Under the pieces are notes generated by a model. The model was given only the letters and a program-made list of their open reading frames with translations. It searched no databases and was not told the origin of the DNA. The position numbers and the translations under genes are program-made. Positions 38,568-49,146 of a DNA stretch of 64,000 bases are shown in pieces (the stretch's first letter is position 1; each line of letters starts with the position of its first letter). This DNA is from Pseudo-nitzschia pungens (taxonomy: Eukaryota; Bacillariophyta; Bacillariophyceae; Bacillariales; Bacillariaceae): NCBI GenBank assembly GCA_037355855.1, contig CM074758.1, positions 7,413,001-7,477,000 on the forward strand, in the 5' to 3' direction.

Positions 38568-41500
38568 TTACCACATGCATCGAGCGCAGTGGTCTTTTAG
38601 AGCTGGACCATTCAATAGCTTGGTGAATAGGTCAGCAATATTGGTCTCGCCAGGCTCCTTGGCAATTCGAATTGTTCCAGCAGCAATAGACTCGCGCGCC
38701 TTGTGGTAGGCAACACTGTTGTGCTTCTTGTTGCATGGACTCTCCGGCCTGGTGGTGTTCTTAACAACAGACTCGTTGTCACAGTACACATTGGTAGGAC
38801 CTTCAATAGGGACACCCATCATCCTGAGCTTGTACCTAAGACCCTCAATCAGTTCAATGGCAATTCGGAGTGCAACTATCTCAGAACCAAAGGTTGACGT
38901 CTCGACAGTGGTCTGGCGTTTGCTGAACCACAGTATAGGGGCTCTGTTTACAAAGATGATAATTCCGGTATGGGACCTTCTTGTTGCTTTGCATCCGGCA
39001 TGATCCGCATCGACAAAACAACTCATAATAACTGCTTTTCCAAGGGGTTCAGGAGCATCCGGTGGCAATACCTCCTTGGCATCTGGATAGAACTCACTCC
39101 AATCACAGTCGGGAAATCTGGACTCGTCTACTTCAGGCCGGGTCTCATCAAATACTAACTTGGATCGTGCGTGCGCCTTGAGATAGGCAAACATGTGCAA
39201 TACTTGGTTCAAATGCCCTGTTCTTGCTTGCGCTAGATACCTAGACATGAGAGATACAGGCATGACCAAATCCAGTCTCCCAAGTTCGCACAACCACCTC
39301 AAGACACCAATCAGGCCCTGGTAGTAGTTCTGCTTACTTGGATCCAGCTCGGTGGTTACATCAACTTCTGGACGATAATCGGATGTCAACGGGGTAGACA
39401 CCTTGTTCGGAAGGTGCTTGTAACCATACTGCTCGGTGCCAAGCTCCTTCTCTACTGCGTCGATGGCTTTCTTAGCATATTTCTCGGAGGACATCGCCCA
39501 CTTGGGAATTGGGTCGTCTTCGACCACATGCGAATGGACATCAGCGCCCAGATACAGGGTTGGAACTTCTATAGTCCCGTCCTTCAGCGTGAAGCGCTGC
39601 TCGATACTTTCCAACTGCCGTCGGGGGTCCTCACTGCAACAGATGATATCGTCGACGTATGCAATCAGGTATGCCCAGTACCTAGAACCATCCTTTCGCG
39701 TCTCCACCCGCATATGAACATCAGGATCAGCTTTACAGGGTTGATATCCTAGCGTTCGTAGGTGCTTGGTCAAATAGGATCGGAACGACGCGCCTGCAAC
39801 AGGAAGTCCATACAGTGCTCGAACGATCTTACATACCTGTCCTACCAAGTGCAGGGGAAAACCGTCTTCAGCTCGTGCAACCAAATAATATTTCTTCTTG
39901 ATCGGCGCTGTAAGGTAGGCATTCTGGATGTCCGCAGACAGCACGTCCAGATTGTTCAGCGCTGCCAACAGGAAGAAGATACGGACTGAATCCCTGCTAG
40001 GTACACTGCTGAAGGTATGTTCCTTAGCTGTTGCTTGTACCTTATGGCCATCGGCGACGAGCCGTGCTTTCCGCGTCAGGGACCCCAACTTCACATCAAA
40101 GATCATGTGCGTCGTGATCTTGCTGAATCCTTCGGCCTTGAGACCTTCGACGGTGTAGCTGGGGTCAAACTCGAACGCCATCTCGTTGTTCCTCATCTCC
40201 TTCGCGATCGCCTTCTCCCAATAGTCCGTTCCAGTCTTTCGGTCGATGGCTAGAGCTTCGGGAATAGAATGAGGCAACTCCACGCCAAACTTGTGCGTCC
40301 TATCCCAGTACTTGTTTCGCTTGGTAGCCTTGAGGATTCGCCTCTTCCTTCGTAGTACATGGTGAATCCACCATCGGAATGCTGGCTGATCCGAGATCTT
40401 GGCGGATATGGCGTATTCTGCGGTCTGCACAGGAAAGGACTCTTTCAGATCGCTCAACTTACACCAGGATTCGGTCCCATCTTTCCAACTGACGAGCAAT
40501 CGCCATCCCTTCGTTGTAGGCTTGGGGACTTTGCGACCGTACTTGTTGGTGATCGTCGCATCTTGCTTCCTAACGGCGGATCCGTCTTTCTCGTGGTCGA
40601 TAATCTCGTCCAGTAGAGAGAACATTCGTCCGTCGTCATCGATCTCGCTGTACATGCTCTCAGCAACGATATTGGCGGTGTACTGCTCGACGGAACCATC
40701 TGGAAACTGCAGATCATACATTCTGGTATGAAGGATAGGGTTATCATTCCTCTTACCAATCGGATTGCCATTAAGGTCAGCAGAACGATTCTTCACGACA
40801 CACCGTAATCGTTCATCGCCCTTCTGGATCATGACATTATTACCAATATACTCATCATAGTCATCCCCATCAGGTATGAGGTCGTCGATATCTGGAATAG
40901 AGGCTTCAGGCTCGGCGAGCTCCCACCGTTCTTGGTGACCTTCAAATAACTCAGCAGGGGGATCAGGGTACGTAGCTTGGAACTTTGCGTCGTTATCCTC
41001 AACCTTGTCCCCGATCTTGGATTCCACTGCTTGGTCAAATGAGTCCATATAGCGCTTGACGTCATGGGAACGCCATTCTTCTTCAGTAACAGCACGGACT
41101 GTGTTAGTGCTTACCGGCATGGCCGCCTCGTTCAGAATCCAGTGGCAATCTCCACCTCTGAATCGGTCACCGCACGGACCAAGCCATCGTCCCAGCTTCT
41201 CGGTCCCATCAGAGAGATCAACCCAATAGACGAAATCATACCATTCATGGGCTTGGTAAAGAGATATATCAGGCATGTACCCATGCACGATTTCGAATGG
41301 CGTTCGACCCATCGTCGTAGGATCACTGGAAGCTGTGCGTTGGCGGATTGCGGCAACAAGCTCTCCGCAGAAAGCCCACAGGCGCTTGGGGGATCGCTTC
41401 CGAGCCATCTTCTTGCGGATGCTTCTGCTGATATGGCCGATGCTGAGCTCCGCGCGATTCTGGAAGGGACATCTTGGCTGGATAAAGGTCTGGTGGATAT

Positions 41501-42425
41501 GGTTCTTGCTGACAACCTTATTCCATGGGGTCTTGTAAGTACCAGGGGCTCCTTGCTCTCGAGCGCCATCAGATATCAAATGCTCGGGAATGCCGACATC
41601 GTGGATGAAAATCTTCAGTCCTTCATACGCTTGCTTCTTGCCCTGTATAGGTATGAACTCGTCGTAGCCCTTACCATTACTGAACACTTGGGCGGCTGAA
41701 TCTTGTCGCATGATGCTCGGGACCTTTGCCATCCAGGTGTCGGTGTACCATTTGCCAGCCGCGATGCGCTTGTTTCTGAAGCTCTGCGTTGGCAATCGGC
41801 GGACAAGGGGATGCATAGGGTTGCGGAACCCTTTCTGCGTCGTGACTCGAAGAGTATCCGCAGCCTTTCTTGGAGATACATCCCAAATCTTGGACAGACG
41901 GTCGGAGTCAATCTTGCAGTAGCGTTCGGTGTCAATCGTCGGACCCCACTTGGCTCGTCTGGCAATAGTGTCGAGCTCGGGATTGACTGGTTCGACTGCA
42001 TCGTCGTCCCATCGAACATGCTTGTAAACGGCGGACAGGCAGACGGGGGAATCCCTGCAACGGGGATCCAGTTCGAAGCGCTCGCGTCCATCAGTGTAGG
42101 CGCGCTCGTACAGAGGGGTATGCAGGGCGTTGACTGTAAGACTTGGTATTGAATCCACGTCTACGTCATCGTCCCCGCAAGTCTTCAAGGAATCGCCCGA
42201 AAAGAGAGAAGATAGTCGTGCATCCAGACGAGAGTCAGACGCAATCGCACATGGGGTCAGGTCACGGCGGGTGCAGAGTTGCTGGAGACTCCGCAGCTTG
42301 TACTTCTCGTAGGAATCATGCGACGGTAGAATCAGCTCTTTGCTCCGAAGAGGTTCGTCGTACAAATGGGGACTGAAATTGGACCGTGTACGTCTTGGAC
42401 TGCTTCGTGGTCGGCGCGGGCGCAT
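38568..42425 (-). CDS. Copia pol: integrase, reverse transcriptase, RNase H (1285 aa)
   Basis: Integrase core acidic residues fit Asp229 (KWYTDTW), Asp286 (LISDGAREQ) and Glu326 (NRAELSIGH). Downstream is GRTPFEIVHGYMPD, typical of copia integrase. RT spans about 720-960 with SADIQNAYL (Asp832) and LIAYVDDIICC (923-926). RNase H has CFVDADHAGC (~1138), TFGSEIVALR (~1182) and YCDNESVVKN (~1216), and ends TNIADLFTKLL. The frame is open throughout, so the copy may be young. It lies in a different frame from the protease ORF that overlaps its start (42316-42425). The true N-terminus may be fused to protease by frameshift, or the shift may be a mutation. The second copy is too damaged to decide. 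Confidence 0.93.
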   Translation of the reverse strand: MRPRRPRSSPRRTRSNFSPHLYDEPLRSKELILPSHDSYEKYKLRSLQQLCTRRDLTPCAIASDSRLDARLSSLFSGDSLKTCGDDDVDVDSIPSLTVNALHTPLYERAYTDGRERFELDPRCRDSPVCLSAVYKHVRWDDDAVEPVNPELDTIARRAKWGPTIDTERYCKIDSDRLSKIWDVSPRKAADTLRVTTQKGFRNPMHPLVRRLPTQSFRNKRIAAGKWYTDTWMAKVPSIMRQDSAAQVFSNGKGYDEFIPIQGKKQAYEGLKIFIHDVGIPEHLISDGAREQGAPGTYKTPWNKVVSKNHIHQTFIQPRCPFQNRAELSIGHISRSIRKKMARKRSPKRLWAFCGELVAAIRQRTASSDPTTMGRTPFEIVHGYMPDISLYQAHEWYDFVYWVDLSDGTEKLGRWLGPCGDRFRGGDCHWILNEAAMPVSTNTVRAVTEEEWRSHDVKRYMDSFDQAVESKIGDKVEDNDAKFQATYPDPPAELFEGHQERWELAEPEASIPDIDDLIPDGDDYDEYIGNNVMIQKGDERLRCVVKNRSADLNGNPIGKRNDNPILHTRMYDLQFPDGSVEQYTANIVAESMYSEIDDDGRMFSLLDEIIDHEKDGSAVRKQDATITNKYGRKVPKPTTKGWRLLVSWKDGTESWCKLSDLKESFPVQTAEYAISAKISDQPAFRWWIHHVLRRKRRILKATKRNKYWDRTHKFGVELPHSIPEALAIDRKTGTDYWEKAIAKEMRNNEMAFEFDPSYTVEGLKAEGFSKITTHMIFDVKLGSLTRKARLVADGHKVQATAKEHTFSSVPSRDSVRIFFLLAALNNLDVLSADIQNAYLTAPIKKKYYLVARAEDGFPLHLVGQVCKIVRALYGLPVAGASFRSYLTKHLRTLGYQPCKADPDVHMRVETRKDGSRYWAYLIAYVDDIICCSEDPRRQLESIEQRFTLKDGTIEVPTLYLGADVHSHVVEDDPIPKWAMSSEKYAKKAIDAVEKELGTEQYGYKHLPNKVSTPLTSDYRPEVDVTTELDPSKQNYYQGLIGVLRWLCELGRLDLVMPVSLMSRYLAQARTGHLNQVLHMFAYLKAHARSKLVFDETRPEVDESRFPDCDWSEFYPDAKEVLPPDAPEPLGKAVIMSCFVDADHAGCKATRRSHTGIIIFVNRAPILWFSKRQTTVETSTFGSEIVALRIAIELIEGLRYKLRMMGVPIEGPTNVYCDNESVVKNTTRPESPCNKKHNSVAYHKARESIAAGTIRIAKEPGETNIADLFTKLLNGPALKDHCARCMW

Positions 42426-43053
42426 GGGGCGTCCCCGCGCGAAGGACAGACACCGTAGGATTCAACGGATGAGATCCGTCGATGGCTTCTTCGGCTTGTT
42501 CGAACTTCTTGCTCTTCGGATCCCAAGGGAAGTCTCGGGTAGCAACGACATGATCGCATGTAGCCATTTCATGCTTGGTTGGCTTGCGGGAAGGGAAATA
42601 GGACACGACCCCATCAAGCAGGAGCTTGATGTCGAGGGTGTGGCCCGCATGGGGATCTTCAGGATCGGTATTGTCAATATGAATGGAGTGACTGGACTGC
42701 TCATCATACTGACGGGGCGCTTCACTGACACGATTGGGATGGCAGTCCCGTATCTGATTCGGGCAAATCAAGCTGTGGGACAACTTGTCGCCAAAATACA
42801 GGGCTTCGTGGAAATAAATCAACCAAACTTTCCCGTCGGTATCTGTGTAGGCCGTAACACAGGTCCCAATAGGAATGTTCTTGATAGGCTCGAGCTCAGG
42901 CGAAAAGGGATGAACATCGACGTGGCTGACGACTTGGTCTTCAAGCAAGATCATATTGGAGCCGGCGGCAGTCGTATCAGCGTGGCTGTCCAGCTCGCAT
43001 TGCCCCTCAGGACTGGGTGGGGGGCGCGCGCGCGGGAGATCCATCTGGTACAA
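42316..43053 (-). CDS. Copia protease / gag-pre-integrase region
   Basis: The aspartic protease motif CELDSHADTTAAGSNMIL is clear near the N-terminus, followed by HVDVHPFSPE, GTCVTAYTDTDGKVWLIYF and LICPNQIRDC. This frame is the same as gag: reading past the gag TGA at 43096-43098 there is no further stop before this ATG. It ends at TGA 42316-42318 while pol continues in another frame. The relative at 45287 onward has the same region with DRHADTT. Confidence 0.88.
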   Translation of the reverse strand: MYQMDLPRARPPPSPEGQCELDSHADTTAAGSNMILLEDQVVSHVDVHPFSPELEPIKNIPIGTCVTAYTDTDGKVWLIYFHEALYFGDKLSHSLICPNQIRDCHPNRVSEAPRQYDEQSSHSIHIDNTDPEDPHAGHTLDIKLLLDGVVSYFPSRKPTKHEMATCDHVVATRDFPWDPKSKKFEQAEEAIDGSHPLNPTVSVLRAGTPHAPAPTTKQSKTYTVQFQSPFVRRTSSEQRADSTVA

Positions 43054-43095
43054 CAGCCGGCCAACCTTACTTAATTTCGGGCACCGGCCGTCGTT

Positions 43096-45012
43096 TCAGT
43101 TCTTGGGGGTCTGTCCTTGGTTCGAGCCGTCGCCCTTCTTCTTGCCCTTTCTGCGCCCCTTGGGCCCAAAACTGTTCCCTGCGCCTTGGGTCGCATTCGC
43201 GTTCGCATTCGCGTTCGCGGAGGCAGCAGACGTGGTAGAACTAGTAGACTGAATAGTTCGAGCTTTCTTCTGCTGGCGGAGGTCATACAACTGCTTTCGT
43301 TGTTCCTTGGAGAATGTCTTGTAGACTTCATGGGGATACTGCTTGTCCTCAATCTTGCCGCTGTACGATCCACCCTTGTTGCTTCCTTGGTTGCCACCAC
43401 CTTGGTGGACAGAGGAGACACTTCGCGCTCGCTTGGTTGCAACCGCACCCATCTTTCGTATGCCAAGGCACCTCTTGAAGTACGAGACGCACTCGTTGAA
43501 GTTCTTGGTGTACTTATCGGTTTCAAAGATCTGGATCTTGGGGTTCTCAAACCGATCATCTTGGATGCTGTGGATGAAACGCATGGTGAAGTCTTCTTCG
43601 TCGGGCAACTTGTCGTGGTTGGATAGCGTAGTCTGGAAATTCAACCAAGTTCTGCAGTGCTTCTCAAAGTCGTAGGTGCGGGAATCACCTGTATAGCGGG
43701 AGGTGTACATACCGGTACGGACCTTGTCAAGGATAGCCGCGACGTTGGTTGCGGAGAAGGCATTCTCGTAGAGAGTTAGGAAAGCCGCTCGGGCGTTCCC
43801 AGTTGGGTTCTTCGCGTCTTTGTACCTACGAGTGTAGGCCCAGGCGGGGCCATCACGGACTGCGTTGCAGAGCAACACCCAAACGTCGTGGTTGTCAGTG
43901 ACAAATTGCGGGCCTTCAAGCGTGGCACATCGAACATTATAATCCATCCAGTTGGAAAAAGTCCCGTCCTTCCCAACAGTGGCGGATCTCTCTGCTGCAG
44001 TCACCGTCTCTTGCTCCTTCGGACGGATGACGTATGATAGGGGGAACCCTTGTTCATTGTACTGGAAGCGGAGGAACTGACGGAAACTTTCTTCCCATTG
44101 ACGGAAGTTGTCAAGGTTGGTGAGCTTCGGCGGAGTAATGGACGAGGAGACGGCCTCCTTGTCGGCGGTCTGCATTTCATGTAGGCGTTGGCGAGTTCGG
44201 TCGGCTGCGAGGGGATCACTAAGCCAAGTATGGGCTGTAGGCTTGATACCAATGAGAGGTTGGTAGCGGATCCATTCCGAAAGAAGCTGAAAGGATTGTC
44301 GGAAGGATAGTCCGATGAATACTCGTTCATGGTAGGGGCACATCGGATGACGACCCCCATTGAAGTCACGGAGGTACTTGGGGAGTTCCTTGGCAGAGAG
44401 CTGTTGGATCGCCTTGATGCTGTTGAGGCCGTTCCGGAATAGTTCATCCGCCGTATCACTGTTGCTGAAACCAGAGAGGATCTTGTGGAGGTCTAACTCC
44501 TTTGAGCTGAGCTTTGCTCCATTCTTGTATCCAGAGATTCCACCATTAGCTTGGGCTGTGACATGGGCTTGGAGGATATCAGGACTAGCCCCTGCAGGTG
44601 CAGGAGCAGGAGCAGGGGCACGAACGGCGGCAGCAGCAGCGGCGGCAGCAGCAGCGTCAGCAGCAATCCGGGCTGCGTTTTGAGCAGCAGTGGCTTCAGC
44701 AGCCACTCGTGCGGCGGCTTCAGCAGCCGCTCGGGCTGCGTTCTCATTGCGCATTGCTCTCAGTTCTTGAACAGCAGCAAGTAAGATCATCTCAGATCGG
44801 GGTTGGATGTCAAGGTTTGGTTCTTGTTGGACTCTGGAGGCTCCAAACGCAGCAGGGACAGCAGGAGCAACAGGGGGGACTCGAGGCGCTCCGACAGGGG
44901 GCAGCGCTCCAGAACAGCGGGGACAACGATGTTTATGTCCGTCATTGCGGCGAAAAATAGCAGCAACAAGAGGACAACATCGATGCCCTGACAAGAGAGA
45001 AGCATACAGCAA
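43096..45012 (-). CDS. Copia gag-like protein (up to 638 aa)
   Basis: The frame is closed by TGA just upstream of the protease frame, which places it as gag. It has an Ala-rich N-terminal stretch with AAAAAAAAAA and APAPAPAPAG (about residues 90-145) and a globular gag region (for example WEESFRQFLRF, WVLLCNAVRDGPAWAYTRRY, RTWLNFQTTLSNHDKLPDE). The C-terminus is basic and low in complexity, with ANANANANAT and KGRRKGKKKGDG. I see no CCHC knuckle; the basic tail may bind RNA. The start is uncertain: the first ~35 codons (44906-45012) lie in DNA matching the leader of the plus-strand relative, so the true start may be lost or be an internal Met such as MILLAAVQELRAM (~44790). Confidence 0.8.
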   Translation of the reverse strand: MLYASLLSGHRCCPLVAAIFRRNDGHKHRCPRCSGALPPVGAPRVPPVAPAVPAAFGASRVQQEPNLDIQPRSEMILLAAVQELRAMRNENAARAAAEAAARVAAEATAAQNAARIAADAAAAAAAAAAVRAPAPAPAPAGASPDILQAHVTAQANGGISGYKNGAKLSSKELDLHKILSGFSNSDTADELFRNGLNSIKAIQQLSAKELPKYLRDFNGGRHPMCPYHERVFIGLSFRQSFQLLSEWIRYQPLIGIKPTAHTWLSDPLAADRTRQRLHEMQTADKEAVSSSITPPKLTNLDNFRQWEESFRQFLRFQYNEQGFPLSYVIRPKEQETVTAAERSATVGKDGTFSNWMDYNVRCATLEGPQFVTDNHDVWVLLCNAVRDGPAWAYTRRYKDAKNPTGNARAAFLTLYENAFSATNVAAILDKVRTGMYTSRYTGDSRTYDFEKHCRTWLNFQTTLSNHDKLPDEEDFTMRFIHSIQDDRFENPKIQIFETDKYTKNFNECVSYFKRCLGIRKMGAVATKRARSVSSVHQGGGNQGSNKGGSYSGKIEDKQYPHEVYKTFSKEQRKQLYDLRQQKKARTIQSTSSTTSAASANANANANATQGAGNSFGPKGRRKGKKKGDGSNQGQTPKN

Positions 45013-45286
45013 CTAAAAGGGTTGGCGGGAGCAAGGGAACAAGCGCATCAACAGCGCATTGTTAGTAGACAGGGCGCGCTGAATTGAACGGGCGCACCGA
45101 ATTGAACATGACCTAATGTAAGGAGCAATGTGACATCACAACGCTCGTGACTTACAATGATAGAGGATACAGGGTGGTAGATATGAGGATGACTGATACA
45201 AGATATCAGCAAGGGCAGCATGCTATGAGCGGCAGTAACGACGCTCGTTGATAGACCTGCTACTACGTACTCTGTTAGCAGTGGTC
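44912..45286 (+). other. Leader segment shared with LARD-like element
   Basis: It matches 29098-29600 in order and strand, with GATGCCCTGACAAGAGAGAAG, TTGGCGGGAGCAAG and TAAGGAGCAATGTGACAT. No coding sequence on the plus strand. On the minus strand it overlaps the first codons of the gag frame. Confidence 0.65.
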
Positions 45287-47299
45287 TCGACATTGGTGTC
45301 TCAAATGGATGTACCAGCAGCAAGATCAGCAAGGCGGAAAGAGAGCAACTGTGAGTTGGATCGCCATGCAGATACGACAGCTGCTGGTTGCAACATGATT
45401 CTAATGGACGACCAAGTTACCTCCCATGTGGATGTCCGTCCCTTCTCTCAGAATATGAACCGGTGAAGGACATTCCCATCGGAACGTGTGTCACTGCCTA
45501 CACGGACCCATTGGGGAAGATTTGGTGGATCCATTTCCATGAGACACCATATTTTTGGGGACAGGCTACAGCATAGCCCGATTTGTCCCAACCAGATTAG
45601 GGATTGTGTCAACAATCGTGTGGACAATGGTGTTGTTTCCTACTTTCCCTCCAGGCGCCCCACGAAAGAAGAAATGCGTACGTATGATCATGTAATTGCT
45701 ACAAGGGATGCCCCCTGGAATCCAGCAAGCACGAAATTTCTGCAGTACAGCAGCAACAACAGACCAACGTTGGTGCCCCGACAGGCAACATGTCTCAGCC
45801 GGAATCGGACCTACGCCGATTGAGACCCCTGCCGCGAACCGAACAATTGTACCAAATGGAGCTGCCGACAAGCGCGCACCCCTCACCCAGTCCTGAAGGG
45901 CAATGCAAGTTGGAGCCCGTTGAAACACGTTCCAGTTTCAGTCCCCATTCGTACGACGAGCATCTTCGGAGCGACGCGCTGATCCTACCACAGCATTTCA
46001 CAGGGCGATTGCTATGAGAAGTACAAGCTGCGGAGTCTCCAGCAACTCTGTACACGCCGTGATCTGACCCCATGTGCGACCGCATCCGACTTCCGTTTGG
46101 ATGTGTGGCTATCTTCTCCCTTCTCGGGCGATTCCTTGAAGACTTCTCTCTTCTCGGGCGATTCCTTGAAGACTTGCGGGGACGATGTAGACGAGGATTT
46201 AGACGAGGATGCAGTACCAAGTCTTACAATCAACGCCCTGCATACTTCGTTGTACGAGCGCGCCTACACCTATGGACGCGAGCGATTTGAACTGGATCCC
46301 CGCTGTAGGGATTCTGTCATCTGTTTAGGGATTCTGTCATCCGAACAGAGCAGAGCTCAGCATAGGGCATCTCAGCAGAAGCATTCGGAAGAAGACTGCC
46401 CGGAAGAGATCCCCCAAGCGACTTTGGGCATTCTGTGGTGAGCTTGTTGCAGGTATCAGGCAACGGACTGTCTCCAGTGATCCAGCATGCATGGAAAGGA
46501 CCATACATGCCGGGCATCCACTTGTACCAAGCACACGAGTAGTACGACTCCGTCTACTGGACGGATCTCTCTGATGGTACAGAGAAGCTCGGACGCTGGC
46601 TTGCTCCATGTGGACGCATGTTTGGAGGTGATTGTCACTGGATCCTTAATGAACCCTCATTTCCAGTAAGCACTAGCACTGTTAGAGCTGTCACCGAAGC
46701 AGAATGGAGAGCCCATGACGTCAAGCAAGCAATGGACTCATTTGACCAAGCAGTCGAATCCAAGATTGGGGACAAGCTTGAGAACACTGATGTTCAGTTT
46801 CAAAAGGCATATCCCCAACTCCGAGAGGAAATATTTGAGAACCACCAGGATAGATGGCCGGACGATTCAGCTACCATAGCGGAACCAGAAGCCCCTATCC
46901 CAGATGTGGATGAGCTCGTACCCGATGGGGATACCTACGATGAGTACATTGGAAACAAGGTCATGATCCAGAGAGGAGACGAACGGCTCAAGCGTACTGT
47001 CACAGCAAGGACTATTGATTCGAACGGAAATCCGCTGGGTTAAGAGGAGCAACAACCCTATCCTTGATACCAGAATGTATGATCCGCAGCTCCCTGATGG
47101 TATAGTGGAGCAGTACAATGCAAATATTGTTGCTGAAAACATGTGCAGTCCAGTTGACGACGAAGGCCGTATGTTCACTCTACTGGATGAGATCATAGAC
47201 CATGGAAAAGATGAGACGGCAGTCATCAAGGAACAAGCCGCCGTGCAGAGCTGTGGATGGCAATGCCACCAAAAGGAGAAGCGCAACGGAGTTGCGTGA
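45287..47299 (+). pseudogene. Copia protease-integrase remnant
   Basis: Protease similarity begins at 45300 (QMDVPAARSARRKESNCELDR) with the active-site triplet changed to LDRHADTT. The reading then shifts frame repeatedly (45466, about 45580, 46010). A 28-30-bp tandem duplication (TTCTCGGGCGATTCC) lies at 46123-46180, and the integrase core is deleted between RCRDS (46320) and RAELSIGH (46340). A TAG (about 46544) replaces TGG in HEWYDFVYW, and there is a 1-base insertion at 47040. The last stretch ends ...DHGKDETAVIKEQ before unrelated sequence. It cannot encode protein. Confidence 0.87.
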
Positions 47300-48765
47300 A
47301 GCACGAAAGATTATGGTGTTGCGCACGGACAAGCCTTGCAAGAATCGAGCCTGCAGACACAGAATGCTGTGGCTCACTGCCGCTACAAGACAATTGCAGG
47401 ATGCAACCGATCTGAATGCTGACAGTGCTCCTCTTACCAGGACGCTTAGACTAACACAAGCGCCCCGGCTGCAGGGACGTGTAGTTCTTGTTACGGGCGG
47501 AACGGCCGTATGTTGGACCAATACGAAGGAGCGCAACGAAGTTGCGTGTGACGAGTTACAGCAATGCGCATATGATCAATTCAGCTACAGGGACGTGTGG
47601 TCTCTGTTAGAGGTGGAGTGCTGACGCTACAGCAAAGCATGCGTACGCTCATATGGTTGGAGCCGCCGCAAGTGAACTAAACAGTGATTTATCTGAGTAC
47701 GAGCCTTGCAAGAATCAAGCCTGTATATGTGGAATGATACTGATACGGGGACATGCTGTCCCTGTTACAGGTTGATTACTAGTAGGCTGAACAATGGAAG
47801 CGCAACGAGGTTGCGTGCAACATGAAAGAGCAGCAGACGTTGCAAAGCAGGAACGCTCATGCGGAAGCTGAAGTGTTACGACACGACGACAACGTCCTGT
47901 TAAAAGCGCAACAGTGTTGCATGGAACAGACGATTGCAAACAGCATCGAAGTTGACACGAGACAGGCAGCTAAGCGAACGCATGGTAAATGCTCGTACGG
48001 AATGTACGACCTAGCAGTGCCTCAGGTACTTCGGATGATGCTGATTGCTAGGACGGATGATGCCGATTGAATACGCCCGATCGAATATCTCAGCAGTGCC
48101 TGACGTACTTCCAACGGCGCTAACTGCTACGATCGATTGAATGTACCGACTGAATATATTGATCGAATGTATCGGTTGAATATATCGATGGAATGTATCG
48201 ATTGAATGTATCGATTGAGTGTATCTATCGAAGACTATTCAACTCAGTCCAGCGAAAGGATCGGACCATTCAGCCCAGAGACGCATCGAAACTGCTAAGG
48301 CAAGGAATATATGGTAAAGAATCTAAATGTACCACCTCGTAGCATGGTGTTGGATGCGACGATTACTTAACAAGATGAATACAGAACTGCTGCTTCGGGG
48401 ACAACCAAACGATTGAATCGGTCGTCCTGTTACAGGAGCAGCGTGGTTTTGAATATATGATCTACAAATCAGGAGCTGCCGTTTGCAGAACAGTATTGCG
48501 GGATGAGCAGCATGTCTTAGATTGATGACATGACGACAGCTTGCTCATGATTGAACGAATCGATCGACGCTAGTGACTACGATTGACTGAATGAACGCGT
48601 TGCAGGAGCAGTGTGTTTTGAATCGATGGAAATTGGACAAGTTTCCTATGAAGACCGAGTGGAACAGTGGCAGTTATACTGTTCCGGGGACAGCTTGCTC
48701 ACGAACCATGTCCAAGGCGGACAGACTCGAGCAGCAGAAATAACCACGACGAATGAGATGTATGA
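47300..48765 (+). other. Hairpin-rich non-coding segment inside copia relative
   Basis: It replaces the RT region. Four copies of a GCGCAAC-NNN-GTTGCGT inverted repeat lie at 47281-47297, 47531-47547, 47800-47816 and 47906-47922 (the last with one mismatch). GGGACATGCTGTCCC (47748-47762) has a 6-bp stem. An ATCGATTGAATGT-type 11-13-bp repeat runs from 48130 to 48235. Phrases CTTGCTCACGA and GAACGCGTTGCAGGAGCA recur in the LARD-like element (31840-31980). Confidence 0.65.
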
Positions 48766-48830
48766 GGACTGCAACTTAGGTCGGGACCGGTATGGTCCAA
48801 CAGCAACCAGTTCGGGGACCGGTTTGGTCC

Positions 48831-49105
48831 AGATGAACTGGGAGCTCCGGATGATGGGTGTGCCTATACAAGGATCTACAAATGTATTCTGTGACAACGA
48901 GTCTGTTGTTAAGAACACTACCAGGCCCGAGAGCCCTTGCAACAAGAAGCACAACAGCGTTGTATACCATAAGGCTGGAGAGTCTATTGCTGCTGGCACA
49001 ATTTGAATTGCAAAGGAGCCTGGCGAGACCAATATTGCCGACTTATTCACCAGACTGCTGAGTGGTCCAGCTTTGAAAGACCACTGCGCCCGATGCATGT
49101 GGTAG
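48831..49105 (+). pseudogene. Copia RNase H C-terminus, one nonsense codon
   Basis: It encodes WELRMMGVPIQGSTNVFCDN, KKHNSVVYHKAGESIAAGTI, then TGA (49004-49006) where the intact copy has CGA, then IAKEPGETNIADLFTRLLSG to CARCMW and TAG. It aligns with the last ~90 residues of the minus pol. Confidence 0.9.
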
Positions 49106-49146
49106 CTGCATTATTTGAGGTACCTTTGGTCCCTGACAAGCAGCTC

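Larger units (their letters stand above)
37068..44905 (-). mobile_element. Ty1/copia retrotransposon, minus strand, 5' LTR missing
   Basis: The order on the minus strand is gag (45012 or below to 43096), protease (43053-42316), integrase-RT-RNase H (42425-38568), a 3' UTR repeat block and the 3' LTR (38346-37068). Integrase before RT is diagnostic of copia. No 5' LTR follows gag; instead the sequence passes into a plus-strand relative around 44905. The LTR cuts element B, copy 2 at 37067. Confidence 0.88.

Noticed and set aside
38232..38600. 122-codon plus-strand frame over the copia LTR start
   Set aside because: It lies in LTR and 3' UTR repeat sequence antisense to the element, with no domain.
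45287..47299. Several separate small genes on the plus strand
   Set aside because: All align in order with protease and integrase of the copia at 38568-43053 and are joined by frameshifts and deletions, so they are one pseudogene.
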